Part shown: positions 50,873-59,835 of the stretch, in pieces
Layout: every line of letters begins with the position of its first letter
Numbering within the stretch: the stretch's first letter is position 1
NCBI GenBank assembly: GCA_014859445.1
Contig: JACUUC010000003.1
Span: forward strand, 87,753-151,752
Length of the DNA stretch: 64,000 bases
Direction of reading: 5' to 3'
Source: Bacterioplanes sp.
GTDB taxonomy: Bacteria > Pseudomonadota > Gammaproteobacteria > Pseudomonadales > Oceanobacteraceae
Notes under the pieces: model-generated
Seen by the model: only the letters and a program-made list of their open reading frames with translations
Told to the model about the DNA's origin: nothing
The model's database searches: none
Position numbers and translations under genes: made by a program

Positions 50873-52036
50873 TTAAATGCAGAATGATTTCAGCGGTGGA
50901 AAACCGTTAAACTCAATGGCACTGTAGGTGGTTGTGTAGGCACCGGTTGAGAACCAGTAAATACGATCACCAGCGGCCAAGTTTAATGGCAACGCGTATT
51001 TGTAATCTTCGTACAAAATGTCGGCACTGTCACAGGTTGGCCCTGCTAACACCACTTCTTCCAATTCACCCAATTTTTCCACATACAACGGGTATTTAAT
51101 CGACTCATCCATGGTTTCGATCAAACCACCAAATTTACCCACATCGGTAAACACCCAGCGATGCAAACTGTTACGGTCTTTGCGGCTCACTAGCACGACC
51201 TCGCTCACCAAAATACCCGCATTGGCGACCAAAGAACGTCCTGGTTCTAAAATAATTTCCGGTAAGTCATCACCAAAATCTTCATGCAAGTAACGGGTGA
51301 TTTCTTCGGCATAGGTATGCAACTCATTGGTACGACTGATGTAATTCGCAGGAAAACCACCACCTAAGTTGATCATTTTCAGCTGAATACCATCTTCTTC
51401 CAGCATCCGCTCAAAAATCACTTTGACTTTAGCGATGGCGGAGTCCCAAGCGCCAATATCACGCTGCTGCGAACCGACATGGAAAGAAACACCGTAAGGC
51501 ACCAAACCCAAATCACGAGCCAACAAACACAAATCCATGGCCATATCCGTTTGACAACCAAACTTCCGTGACAATGGCCAATCAGCAGTTTGTGAGCCTT
51601 CGGTTAAGATGCGGATAAACACTTTAGAACCCGGTGCCGCTTTCGCCAATACGCGCAAATCGGCTTCTGAATCCGTAGCAAACAAACGGACACCATTCTC
51701 GTAAAAGTAGCGAATATCCGCTGCTTTTTTAATGGTATTGCCGTAACTGATACGATCACCTGTGACACCCAGAGCCAACACTTTGTCCAACTCATAGCGT
51801 GAAGCCACATCAAAATTACAACCACGATCGCGAAGAATGGTCAGCAATTCCACCGCAGGATTCGCCTTAATGGCGTAATACACTTTGGCGAAAGGAAAGT
51901 TCTCCATCAATTCGTCTAACTGACGCGAAAAGGTTTGCGTATCAACAATCACGCAGGGCGTCTCTTGTTTGTCGGCAAACGATTTAATGCGTTGAAATGC
52001 GTCGCTGCGGTAGTAGTCTTCAGGCTTACTGATCAT
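50873..52036 (-). CDS. speC: Ornithine decarboxylase, fold-type III PLP enzyme
   Basis: This enzyme converts ornithine to putrescine in polyamine synthesis. From the ATG at 52036 it has 387 residues, the length typical of the Pseudomonas-type enzyme. The start is set by a perfect AGGAGG ten bases upstream, although the frame is open 50 codons further. The PLP lysine is in YYAIKANP (Lys 57); SFHVGSQQ, INLGGGFPANY, EPGRSLVANAG and the C-terminal GPTCDSADILYEDY with the active-site Cys are all present. Closely related lysine/ornithine decarboxylases differ only in side-pocket residues, so lysine activity is possible. The upstream region is shared with a divergent ABC exporter. Confidence 0.9.
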   Translation of the reverse strand: MISKPEDYYRSDAFQRIKSFADKQETPCVIVDTQTFSRQLDELMENFPFAKVYYAIKANPAVELLTILRDRGCNFDVASRYELDKVLALGVTGDRISYGNTIKKAADIRYFYENGVRLFATDSEADLRVLAKAAPGSKVFIRILTEGSQTADWPLSRKFGCQTDMAMDLCLLARDLGLVPYGVSFHVGSQQRDIGAWDSAIAKVKVIFERMLEEDGIQLKMINLGGGFPANYISRTNELHTYAEEITRYLHEDFGDDLPEIILEPGRSLVANAGILVSEVVLVSRKDRNSLHRWVFTDVGKFGGLIETMDESIKYPLYVEKLGELEEVVLAGPTCDSADILYEDYKYALPLNLAAGDRIYWFSTGAYTTTYSAIEFNGFPPLKSFCI

Positions 52037-52146
52037 CAGGTGTCCACCTCCTAGGGGTTCGACATAGAGCATAAATTTATGCGCCACAATAGGCTTATTT
52101 GGCGCAGAGTCCAACGAACTTTTTTTATCCAAAGAATCGTCATTCG

Positions 52147-52200
52147 TTATCGTACAGACTTTGCACTGCGATGACGAACGCAACACCTTAGTGCAGACAT
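52147..52200 (-). CDS. Possible short leader ORF upstream of speC
   Basis: An ATG at 52200 opens a 17-residue frame, MSALRCCVRHRSAKSVR, ending in TAA 111 bases before the speC ATG. It is rich in Arg (4) with His and Lys. Short Arg/His-rich leader peptides sense ornithine upstream of speF in enteric bacteria, which makes this worth noting, but the ribosome site is poor and there is no conservation evidence, so the call is tentative. Confidence 0.2.
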   Translation of the reverse strand: MSALRCCVRHRSAKSVR

Positions 52201-52275
52201 GGAACGCTGGTGTCTTACATTTATCGACGCCCTGCGTTAAGGTGCCTGCCCACCATCTGATACACGCTTTTGTTT

Positions 52276-54144
52276 ATGTTGCGCTTTTTTGAACGATTGG
52301 TTGAACCCTTTCCGGCGGCCCACCCCACTCAACCGCCCCATGGCTTGTTTGCGTTTTGCCGCCACTATACACGCGGGGTCGAATGGCCACTCATTGCCAT
52401 GTCATTACTCACGGCAACGATAGCGATCCTCGAAGTGATTTTAGTCAATTTCATGGGTAGCCTAGTTGACTGGTTAATGACGCAAGAGGCCGCCACCCTG
52501 TGGCAAGATCAAGGTGGGCGTTTACTCGCCATGACCGCCTTATTGCTCATCGTGATGCCCATCTTGGTCTTTTTTCACACGACGTTAGTGCATCAAACCT
52601 TGCTGGGAAATTACCCCATGCGCATTCGCTGGCAAGCACATCGCCATTTACTGCGCCAAAGCCTACCGTTTTTTCAACATGAATTTGCAGGCCGTCTCGC
52701 CACCAAAGTCATGCAAACGGCGCTAGGGGTGCGTGAAACGGTCATGAAGTTACTGGATGTCATGGTCTATATTGCCGTGTACTTTGGTGCGGTGTTAATG
52801 GTGATTGCCTTTGCCGATAAAATATTGATGCTGCCTTTCATCCTTTGGCTGGTTCTATACATAACGATACAGCGCTATTTTGTGCCTAAACTCAAACACA
52901 TCGCCAGCGCCCAAGCCGATGCGCGTTCCAGCATGACGGGCCGAATCGTTGACAGTTACAGCAACATACAAACCGTCAAACTGTTTGCCCACAGTCAACG
53001 CGAAGCGCAATACGCGCAAGAAAGCATGCAACGATTCATGACCACGGTGCACCAACAAATGCGCTTGGCCACCGGACTCAATGTCTGCGTTAACGTCCTC
53101 AATTACAGCTTAACCTTTACCGTGGCGGCGCTGGGTATTTGGCTGTGGAAAACGGGTACCGTGAGTATCGGTGTGATTGCCGTGGCCATCAGCTTGTCAT
53201 TGCGCATCAGCAATATGGCACAATGGATTATGTGGGAAATCAGTGCCTTATTTGAAAACATGGGGACCGTCAGCGATGGCATGAACACATTGGCACAACC
53301 CCTTGCTGTTATCGATGACGAGCACGCGACTCCCCTGACCGTGACGAAAGGTGCCATTGATTTTCAACACCTACACTTTGCTTATCCCGGTAGCAACGGC
53401 TCAAACAATGCGGAAAATAACGATGCCTCGAGTAAGACCGTCTTGCATGATCTGAATTTACAGATACGCGGCGGCGAAAAAGTGGGCATTGTGGGTCGCT
53501 CAGGGGCCGGAAAATCGACCTTAGTGAATGTGCTGCTACGCTTTTTTGAGCCACAGCAAGGACGCATCCTAATTGATGGACAAGACATTCGCCAGCACGA
53601 TCAGGACAGTGTCCGCGCCGTGATTGGCATGGTGACACAAGACACAGCTCTGCTACACCGAAGTGTCCGTGACAACATACTCTACGGCCGCCCCGATGCC
53701 ACTGAAGCCGAGCTATTGCACGCCCTGCAACAAGCAGAAGCCGATCAGTTTATTCATGATTTGTCGGATCTTGATGGGCACCAAGGTCTCGATGCACAAG
53801 TGGGTGAGCGCGGAGTTAAACTCTCCGGCGGTCAGCGCCAACGCATTGCCATTGCTCGAGTGCTACTCAAAGATGCCCCCATTCTGATTTTAGACGAAGC
53901 AACTTCGGCACTCGATTCCGAAGTGGAAGCCGCTATCCAGCACAATCTGAACACGCTCATGGCGAACAAAACCGTGATTGCCATTGCCCATCGGCTCTCA
54001 ACCTTAGCCGCTATGGATCGCATCATCGTGTTGGATCAAGGCAACATCGTTGAGCAAGGCAGTCACCAACAACTGCTTGCTCTAGGCGGAATATACGCCC
54101 AGTTATGGGCGCATCAAAGTGGTGGATTTATTGGTGACAGCTGA
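52276..54144 (+). CDS. ABC transporter, fused permease/ATP-binding exporter
   Basis: This is an inner-membrane half-transporter of the MsbA/Atm1-like type, 622 residues from the ATG at 52276 (a TTG two codons upstream is possible). The membrane domain (about 1-350) has six helices, for example LIAMSLLTATIAILEVILVNF and MLPFILWLVLYITI. The nucleotide-binding domain (about 360-620) has Walker A VGRSGAGKST, Q loop GMVTQDTALLHRSVRDNILYG, signature KLSGGQRQRIAIARV, Walker B ILILDEATSALD and switch His IAHRLST. An unusual Asn/Ser-rich insert (SNGSNNAENNDASSKT) lies early in the ATPase domain. The substrate is unknown. It is divergent from speC. Confidence 0.92.
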   Translation: MLRFFERLVEPFPAAHPTQPPHGLFAFCRHYTRGVEWPLIAMSLLTATIAILEVILVNFMGSLVDWLMTQEAATLWQDQGGRLLAMTALLLIVMPILVFFHTTLVHQTLLGNYPMRIRWQAHRHLLRQSLPFFQHEFAGRLATKVMQTALGVRETVMKLLDVMVYIAVYFGAVLMVIAFADKILMLPFILWLVLYITIQRYFVPKLKHIASAQADARSSMTGRIVDSYSNIQTVKLFAHSQREAQYAQESMQRFMTTVHQQMRLATGLNVCVNVLNYSLTFTVAALGIWLWKTGTVSIGVIAVAISLSLRISNMAQWIMWEISALFENMGTVSDGMNTLAQPLAVIDDEHATPLTVTKGAIDFQHLHFAYPGSNGSNNAENNDASSKTVLHDLNLQIRGGEKVGIVGRSGAGKSTLVNVLLRFFEPQQGRILIDGQDIRQHDQDSVRAVIGMVTQDTALLHRSVRDNILYGRPDATEAELLHALQQAEADQFIHDLSDLDGHQGLDAQVGERGVKLSGGQRQRIAIARVLLKDAPILILDEATSALDSEVEAAIQHNLNTLMANKTVIAIAHRLSTLAAMDRIIVLDQGNIVEQGSHQQLLALGGIYAQLWAHQSGGFIGDS

Positions 54145-54146
54145 TG

Positions 54147-55232
54147 TTAGCGTTGTAACTTCGCCGCTGGTGATGACAACATAGTGAGTAGAGGATTGCG
54201 TTCAAACACCCAATCCTTAAGCATCATGGCCACCGCCAAACCAAAGAAGAAACCACCAATATGCGCCCAATGATCAACGCCATCCCCGCCGATGATCATA
54301 CCCAGTAAATCGAGCGCCAACCAAATAGCGAAATACCAAACTGGCGATAATTTCTTCTGCCAAACAAACACCATAAATGTGAGGCTGGCGTGACGAAACC
54401 AGAGCATATAAAGCGCAAACAAACCAGCAATCGCACCACTGGCGCCGACACTCGGTATGGTACTGCCCCAATTCATCAGCACACTGATTAAGCCCGCTCC
54501 CAACCCACACAGTAAGTACACCGCTAAGAAACGCCAATGACCCAATGCGTCTTCAATGTTATCGCCGACGACATAGAGGAAATACATATTACCCAGCAAA
54601 TGCATCACACTGCCGTGTAAAAAGGTCGCCGTTAAAGGGCCCCACCAATTCGTGCCAGTGGCAAAATCTGCTGGGCGACTGCCAAATTGATCAATGACTT
54701 TCAGCGTTAATTCAAAATCCAAGAAATACGCAAAAAAGATCACGCTATTCAGTGCGATTAAACTCCAGGTTACCCACGGAGTCCGATGCGGCTTCACGTT
54801 GTATTCAACGGGCATCATGGTCAAAAATTGGAAAATCCACGAACCTCTGGACACTTTCTTATTGAGCTGATCCAGAGCATCTTTAATACGTGGCGATTCT
54901 TTCACCTCTTTTAACTCACACTGGTCAATCCAAACACCTTCGCAGTCATGACAGACATCGATTTCGACGTGATATTCTTTTAATAGATGATAACCCAGTA
55001 ATGGCTTGCTGCAGCATGGACAAGCACGTTCAACTTGACCCAACGGTTCGCCCAATAGCGCGTTAAAATCGACATCATCATGACCATTATCGTATGCCGA
55101 CAACACGTCATTGAGTTCATGATGATCAAACCACATCCCACCACACTGACGACACACGTCGATTTCATGGCCGCGAAAATCCGTTTCAACCAGCGTCTGA
55201 TGCTGACAACAAGGGCAGGTTTTATTGCTCAT
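54147..55232 (-). CDS. Rhomboid intramembrane protease with N-terminal paired zinc ribbons
   Basis: This 361-residue fusion has two TFIIB-type zinc ribbons at the N-terminus: Cys 6/9 with 27/30 (CPCC, CRQC) and Cys 71/74 with 94/97 (CPCC, CHDC), each followed by GxWxDxxEL. After a linker comes a membrane domain (about 145-350) with the rhomboid features HGSVMHLLGNMYFLYVVGDNIED, the catalytic serine in VGASGAIAGLFALY and the catalytic histidine in HWAHIGGFFFGL. It overlaps the upstream gene by 11 bases, so the two are probably a unit. Only two bases separate it from the convergent ABC exporter gene. Its substrate is unknown. Confidence 0.9.
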   Translation of the reverse strand: MSNKTCPCCQHQTLVETDFRGHEIDVCRQCGGMWFDHHELNDVLSAYDNGHDDVDFNALLGEPLGQVERACPCCSKPLLGYHLLKEYHVEIDVCHDCEGVWIDQCELKEVKESPRIKDALDQLNKKVSRGSWIFQFLTMMPVEYNVKPHRTPWVTWSLIALNSVIFFAYFLDFELTLKVIDQFGSRPADFATGTNWWGPLTATFLHGSVMHLLGNMYFLYVVGDNIEDALGHWRFLAVYLLCGLGAGLISVLMNWGSTIPSVGASGAIAGLFALYMLWFRHASLTFMVFVWQKKLSPVWYFAIWLALDLLGMIIGGDGVDHWAHIGGFFFGLAVAMMLKDWVFERNPLLTMLSSPAAKLQR

Positions 55233-55839
55233 GAGACACCTCGATTCGTGTGGTGCGAATACCGAACTCCGCTAATTCATCCGCCAATTGCTGAGCATTC
55301 TCAGCCAACTGCACCAGCACGGTGTGTTCCATATGATCCAACTGAGCCAACAGAAGCTGGCTGGCATATCCGGCGGAGTAGGTTTGTTGTTCCGTTTTGT
55401 CAATGATGCCGTCCACCTGACGGTAAAAACGCCGCACCTCAGTCAAAAAATAACTGGGGGTTTCCAAAGTCACAGGGGAAAAGCGCATGGTTTCCCATAC
55501 ATAGCGATCGATGTGAGGGTTATTGCGTTTCAATTCGCGATTCGAGATATTTTTACTCAAATATTCGTCATGATAGACACGCAACAAAGCGATATTTTCG
55601 GTCAACTCATCATGCAGCGACATACGTAAATAATAGTTGCTTTGCGTATCATTAATTTCGTTGAAAATAATGGCTTGCTTCAAGCCCGCGGAGGCGGCCA
55701 GATACACACCAAAAATCGTAGCGAGTATCATGAGAATATGACCCACCCAAAAACCGGAGCTGCGCAGCTCTCGGTGATCCACTTCCGTCATTTTCTCACG
55801 GAGAGGACGACTGAATACCGTCCACAACTTATTGGGCAT
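55222..55839 (-). CDS. Membrane protein of unknown function, partner of the rhomboid gene
   Basis: This is a 205-residue protein that I do not recognise. From the ATG at 55839 (AAGGAG six bases upstream) it has a basic N-terminus, one transmembrane helix (WVGHILMILATIFGVYLAASAG, about 32-53) and a long helical, probably periplasmic, domain with charged heptad-like segments (LRMSLHDELTENIALLRVYHDEYLSKNI, AENAQQLADELAEFGI). Its 3' end overlaps the rhomboid gene by 11 bases. A single-pass helical protein co-translated with a rhomboid protease could be a substrate or modulator, but this is speculation. Confidence 0.78.
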   Translation of the reverse strand: MPNKLWTVFSRPLREKMTEVDHRELRSSGFWVGHILMILATIFGVYLAASAGLKQAIIFNEINDTQSNYYLRMSLHDELTENIALLRVYHDEYLSKNISNRELKRNNPHIDRYVWETMRFSPVTLETPSYFLTEVRRFYRQVDGIIDKTEQQTYSAGYASQLLLAQLDHMEHTVLVQLAENAQQLADELAEFGIRTTRIEVSHEQ

Positions 55840-55934
55840 ACAACGCTCCTTGTTAACAAATTGGCTGCGCATTAAATCATAACATGAACGCTTATTGGCA
55901 GACCGAATCCGCCAACAAGCATGGCTTATATGAA

Positions 55935-56345
55935 CTACCGATGCAGCTCTCCAGCTCTTTCCGGTTGATAAACGATGTCATCGATATGCACCCGCGTGAT
56001 GTTCCCTTTGGGGTTCGGCCATTCTATTTCGTCGCCTTTCGACAATCCCAATAACGCACTGCCTACTGGGGCAAAAATAGAAATGGTACCACCACTGGTG
56101 TCGACGTCTTTCGGGTACACCAAGGTCAACTCAAAGGTTTCATTGCTATCGAGCACCCGAAAACGGACGGTCGAATTCATCGTAACAACCGTTGGCGGAA
56201 TATCCTTCGGTGCCACAACCTCCGCACGATCCAACTCGTCTTCTAAATCGCGCTTGCCAGGAAATGCCTGCGCAGGCAACGCTTCCAACAAACGCTCTAA
56301 GCGTGTTAAATCCAATTCCGACAAAATGATTCTTGGCTTTTGCAT
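55935..56345 (-). CDS. rnk: Regulator of nucleoside diphosphate kinase, Rnk (GreA/B-like)
   Basis: Rnk is a small cytoplasmic protein related to the C-terminal half of GreA/GreB that binds RNA polymerase. The 136 residues include the short N-terminal helical part (LSELDLTRLERLLEALP, DLEDELDRAEVV) and the GreA/B C-terminal FKBP-like domain with TVVTMNSTVRFRVLDSNETFELTLVYPKD and ISIFAPVGSALLGLSKGDEIEW, where the PVGSALLGL string is diagnostic. It is a single-gene unit. In E. coli its overexpression alters Ndk levels; its cellular role is still unclear. Confidence 0.93.
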   Translation of the reverse strand: MQKPRIILSELDLTRLERLLEALPAQAFPGKRDLEDELDRAEVVAPKDIPPTVVTMNSTVRFRVLDSNETFELTLVYPKDVDTSGGTISIFAPVGSALLGLSKGDEIEWPNPKGNITRVHIDDIVYQPERAGELHR

Positions 56346-56385
56346 CGTTATTTACCTCAAGCCGTGGTTTGTTGCCACGCCTAAA

Positions 56386-56416
56386 AAGAAAAACTCCCCT
56401 TGCAAGCAAGAGGAGT
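56386..56416 (-). terminator. Terminator of the crotonase gene
   Basis: The minus strand has the stem ACTCC-T-CTTGC / GCAAG-G-GGAGT with a short loop and a following T run, 86 bases after the crotonase stop and 41 bases before the rnk start. Confidence 0.7.
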
Positions 56417-56501
56417 CGGTTATTGTTGAATAATATTTACAATAAAAACAATAAGCTACACAGAACCGTCGGTGATAGCAAGCCAGCCAGTGCAGAGATG
56501 G

Positions 56502-57311
56502 TTAAAACTGGCTGCGATTCTGAAATGGTATTGTGGCCTTGTCCTTGCCGGCCAAGCCATTTTTCATGGCAATGCGCTGATTCTTACGCCCTAATAGCCG
56601 TGTTTGCACCCAACGCTCCCAGCGTAATGCTTTCCATGTATCGGCTTTCCATGTCTTTTTAAACAAGTATTTGGTTGCGGCGATGGCATCCGGTGACTGC
56701 TGAGCGATGCGCTGAGCCAATTCATCCGCAGCCGCTAATGGTTCGTCGTCAATCCGACTGATTAAGCCATACGACAGTGCTTCTTGCGCCGAAAACTGCC
56801 GCCCAGTCATGGTCAACTCTTGTGCGATATCAACACGAGTCAAACGAGACAATGTCACCATGCCACTCATATCTGGGATCAAACCCCATTTCATTTCCAG
56901 AATAGCCAGACGAGTTTCGGGATGAGCAATACGATAATCGGCGGCCAAGGCAATTTGCATCCCGCCACCAAAGCAATTGCCATGCAGTGCAACAATCACA
57001 GGAATGGGTAAGTCACGCCAACAGTGGGCGATCTCTTGCGCCAAGTTTTGTTTGCGCCAAGGCCACTTCAAAAAAATCTTGGCCACCATGCTGGGTTGCT
57101 TGTTAACGGCTTGGAAATCTAAACCGGCACAAAAGGACGGTCCTTTTCCAGCAAGAATGACGCAACGAATGGATTTGTCTTTGCGTATGGCCTTGGCGGT
57201 AGCGACCATCTCCGTAAAAAAGGCCATATCCAAGCCGTTATGCTTCTCGGGCCGGTTCAACCAAACCCTAGCGATATGATCACGCACTTCATACACAACA
57301 CGCTCTGACAT
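56502..57311 (-). CDS. Enoyl-CoA hydratase/isomerase family protein (crotonase)
   Basis: This is a 269-residue crotonase acting on acyl-CoA thioesters. From the ATG at 57311 (AGAGG six bases before; a GTG at 57326 is less likely) it starts MSERVVYEVRDHIARVWLNRPEKHNGLDMAFF. The CoA/oxyanion-hole loop KGPSFCAGLDFQAV (about 60-73) and HGNCFGGGMQIALAADYRIA (about 109-128) are clear. The position usually held by the first catalytic Glu in hydratases reads M-x-I-A in FGGGMQIALAAD, while a later Asp/Glu is present (EMKWGLIPDMSG), so the activity may be isomerase- or dienoyl-type rather than hydratase. It has no beta-oxidation neighbours. Confidence 0.88.
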   Translation of the reverse strand: MSERVVYEVRDHIARVWLNRPEKHNGLDMAFFTEMVATAKAIRKDKSIRCVILAGKGPSFCAGLDFQAVNKQPSMVAKIFLKWPWRKQNLAQEIAHCWRDLPIPVIVALHGNCFGGGMQIALAADYRIAHPETRLAILEMKWGLIPDMSGMVTLSRLTRVDIAQELTMTGRQFSAQEALSYGLISRIDDEPLAAADELAQRIAQQSPDAIAATKYLFKKTWKADTWKALRWERWVQTRLLGRKNQRIAMKNGLAGKDKATIPFQNRSQF

Positions 57312-57432
57312 ACGATGCCTCTTCACTCAGTTAAAAAGGCATCATTCCACAGCAGCGGCCATTGCACTATGACTGTAAGAAACAAATCGCTGTCCCAATC
57401 TAGGCAATATAGGTAATCCAAGCGATGGCGAA

Positions 57433-58425
57433 TCAATCCCAGCCTTGTGTATGTTCTTGTACTAACTTCGTCATCATCTGAATATGATCAGGTCGATCGT
57501 TCAAACACGGAATGTAATGATACTCACCGCCGCCCGCATGCTGGAAGGTTTCACGGTTTTCGACGTCGAGCTCTTCTAGCGTTTCCAAACAATCCACCGC
57601 AAACGCAGGGCTGATGACATCGACACTGGCCAGCGATTGCTCACCCCATGCGGTCAGCGTAAAGTCGGTATAGGGCTTCACCCACTCTTCACGACCAAAA
57701 CGTGATTGAAAACTGCACAACCATTGCTCAGAATGTAATTCCAGCGCTTCAGCCAAGGCAGCCGCCGTGGCGCGACATTGACTGGGGTATGGATCGCCGC
57801 GATCTTCATAGCGTTGCGGAATGCCATGAAACGACATCAACAAGCGCTCACTTTGACCATGGGCTTGCCAATATTCACGTACGCTATTGGCCAATGCTTG
57901 AATATAAGATGGATGCACATGGTATTCGTTAACCCAACGGATTTCAGGCAAATGCGGGCAGCCGCGTAATCCTTCCGCCAAACGATCGTACACCGCCGCG
58001 GTGGTCGACGACGAAAATTGGGGGTACAAAGGCAGCACCAGCATCCGTTTCACACCGGCGGCGCGCAATTCTCGACCGGCCTCTTCCATGCTGGGCTGCC
58101 CATACGTCATGGCCAGTGCCACCGGGATTGTCTGACCGTATTGTTGCGATAAGGCATCACTCAGAGCACGCTGCTGGCGACGAGACATGACCATTAATGG
58201 CGACCCTTCTTCATGCCACACACTGGCGTAGGCTTTTGCTACTCGACGAGGACGAAAACGCAAAATAATGCCATGCAAAATCAACCACCACAGAACGCGT
58301 GGAACATCCACAACACGACGGTCGGCTAAAAATTCGGCTAAATACGTACGAACGGCTTTGGTGGTAGGGGCACTGGGGGTGCCTAAATTCACCAGTAAAA
58401 CACCAAACGGCGGAGACGATTTCAC
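57433..58425 (-). CDS. hemH: Ferrochelatase HemH
   Basis: HemH inserts ferrous iron into protoporphyrin IX, the last step of protoheme synthesis. The 330-residue protein starts with a GTG at 58425 (GAGGG upstream) and has VLLVNLGTPSAPTTKAVRTYLAEFLADRRVVDVP, the family N-terminus; the active-site His is in LMSFHGIPQRYEDRGDPY; the second metal region is SRFGREEWVKPYTDFTL, and the acidic SPAFAVDCLETLEELDVENRETF segment follows. Length and motifs match bacterial ferrochelatases. It stands alone on the minus strand, and the region to the next upstream gene is short (about 100 bases). Confidence 0.96.
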   Translation of the reverse strand: MKSSPPFGVLLVNLGTPSAPTTKAVRTYLAEFLADRRVVDVPRVLWWLILHGIILRFRPRRVAKAYASVWHEEGSPLMVMSRRQQRALSDALSQQYGQTIPVALAMTYGQPSMEEAGRELRAAGVKRMLVLPLYPQFSSSTTAAVYDRLAEGLRGCPHLPEIRWVNEYHVHPSYIQALANSVREYWQAHGQSERLLMSFHGIPQRYEDRGDPYPSQCRATAAALAEALELHSEQWLCSFQSRFGREEWVKPYTDFTLTAWGEQSLASVDVISPAFAVDCLETLEELDVENRETFQHAGGGEYHYIPCLNDRPDHIQMMTKLVQEHTQGWD

Positions 58426-58526
58426 AAAACAGCCCTCTACTTGTATAAGTTTTGTGAAAGTTTATAGAAAACTCGCTGTGCGGTCATCTGTTTCAGAGAA
58501 AGAATCCATTCACCATCCAACGGTGA

Positions 58527-59591
58527 TTAGACGCTAGCCTTCGGCTCATCCAGTACCACACAATTTCGCCCTTGATCTTTGGCCTGATACAAAGCACGGT
58601 CAGCACGAGAGATGCTCTGCGCAAAGGTTTCTTTCGGCTGTCGGGTACACACACCGATGCTAACGGATACAGGCAGTCGTTGGTTACCGTGACGAATATC
58701 CAACGACTCGATGGCCGCACGAATACGCTCAGCCACACTCATGGCAGTGGGAGTAGGTACATCCGGCAACATCAGTAAAAATTCCTCGCCACCCCAACGA
58801 GCGGCCATGTCTTGTTCGCGTACCGATTGTTGCAAGACATTCGCGACGGCTACCAACACCTGATCACCCGCATGATGACCATGCATGTCATTAATGTGTT
58901 TGAAATGATCCAAATCACACAGCAAAAACGACAAGGTAGCAGGGTCTGTTTGAGTCTGTAACCAATGCTGAACATAGGACTCGATACTGCGACGATTGTG
59001 TAATTTGGTCAGCGGGTCGGTAATGGCCATTTGTCGTAAGCGTTGATCGTTGTTCACCACCAATTGAAAATAAATTGCCGCTAATAACACCATCACCGCC
59101 ATGATGGTCACTAAATTAAAATAATACAGCGTGTTAATCACCACGGCATCCAAATGAAATAACGGTTGATGCTCACGTAACCCAACGTCTAATCCAATGT
59201 ACACACCGATAAATGCCACCGCGGCCGGTAACTTAATGCGCCCCAACAGTAATGGACTGACCATGATGACGGGTGGAATTAACATCACGTACCAATGGAA
59301 TCCCACATTCCAACCAATCAAATAGGAGGCAATCATGGCATGCAGCACAATTTCACCAATGGCTAAAGACCAGGCGGTCTTTGCCCATAGTGTGCGAGCG
59401 GCCCAAAACACCGCGACGTAACACAACACACTGACCACATTGACCCACGCCAATATGACCACATCGGCCAAGGCAAACAATAAGGCAAACGCGCAGTGCA
59501 TCAATCCGGCCAACACAGCAATACGCGTCATCAAACGACGAAATAAGTATTCGGTGGCATCGGTATTTAACGACAGTAAGGTAATTGGCAT
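58527..59591 (-). CDS. Membrane-bound diguanylate cyclase (GGDEF)
   Basis: This is an inner-membrane enzyme predicted to make c-di-GMP from GTP. The 354 residues have about six transmembrane segments (about 20-180, for example VLAGLMHCAFALLFALADVVILAW, FNLVTIMAVMVLLAAIYF) and a cytoplasmic GGDEF domain (about 188-345). The active-site loop is RWGGEEFLLMLPD, and the inhibitory I-site RxxD (REQD) lies five residues before it, so product inhibition is expected. DPLTKLHNRRSIE marks the domain start. The sensory input is unknown. The ATG at 59591 has AAGGGG upstream and a hairpin in the leader. Confidence 0.92.
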   Translation of the reverse strand: MPITLLSLNTDATEYLFRRLMTRIAVLAGLMHCAFALLFALADVVILAWVNVVSVLCYVAVFWAARTLWAKTAWSLAIGEIVLHAMIASYLIGWNVGFHWYVMLIPPVIMVSPLLLGRIKLPAAVAFIGVYIGLDVGLREHQPLFHLDAVVINTLYYFNLVTIMAVMVLLAAIYFQLVVNNDQRLRQMAITDPLTKLHNRRSIESYVQHWLQTQTDPATLSFLLCDLDHFKHINDMHGHHAGDQVLVAVANVLQQSVREQDMAARWGGEEFLLMLPDVPTPTAMSVAERIRAAIESLDIRHGNQRLPVSVSIGVCTRQPKETFAQSISRADRALYQAKDQGRNCVVLDEPKASV

Positions 59592-59605
59592 AGCGCCCCT
59601 TGCTT

Positions 59606-59637
59606 ACTCAGATGGCGATCGTTGCCATCGTTTGAGT
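59606..59637 (-). promoter_or_regulatory. Hairpin in the leader of the diguanylate cyclase gene
   Basis: Nested inverted repeats ACTCA-GATGGC ... GCCATC-GTT-TGAGT (6 bp plus 5 bp with a 3-base bulge, 7-base loop) end 14 bases before the ATG, with the ribosome site AAGGGG just after. The structure could reduce ribosome access or be an operator. No known riboswitch was recognised. Confidence 0.4.
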
Positions 59638-59835
59638 CAATGTTATTCTGTGTCTATTAGGTATAACACCGAATACCATCATCGGACGCCCAAACACCAC
59701 ATTGCTAACAAATATCCACAATAGTCACACAACACCGGCATATCTTTACGCAACATTACAGGACAACGAGACGATGGTGGCGCTGATCATGCATCGCCAC
59801 TGTGCTAAGCTGGTGTTATTTGACCGTGAATCATT

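Noticed and set aside
52037..52186. 50-codon N-terminal extension of speC.
   Set aside because: A perfect AGGAGG precedes the ATG at 52036, the resulting 387 residues match the family length, and the extra residues have no family character.
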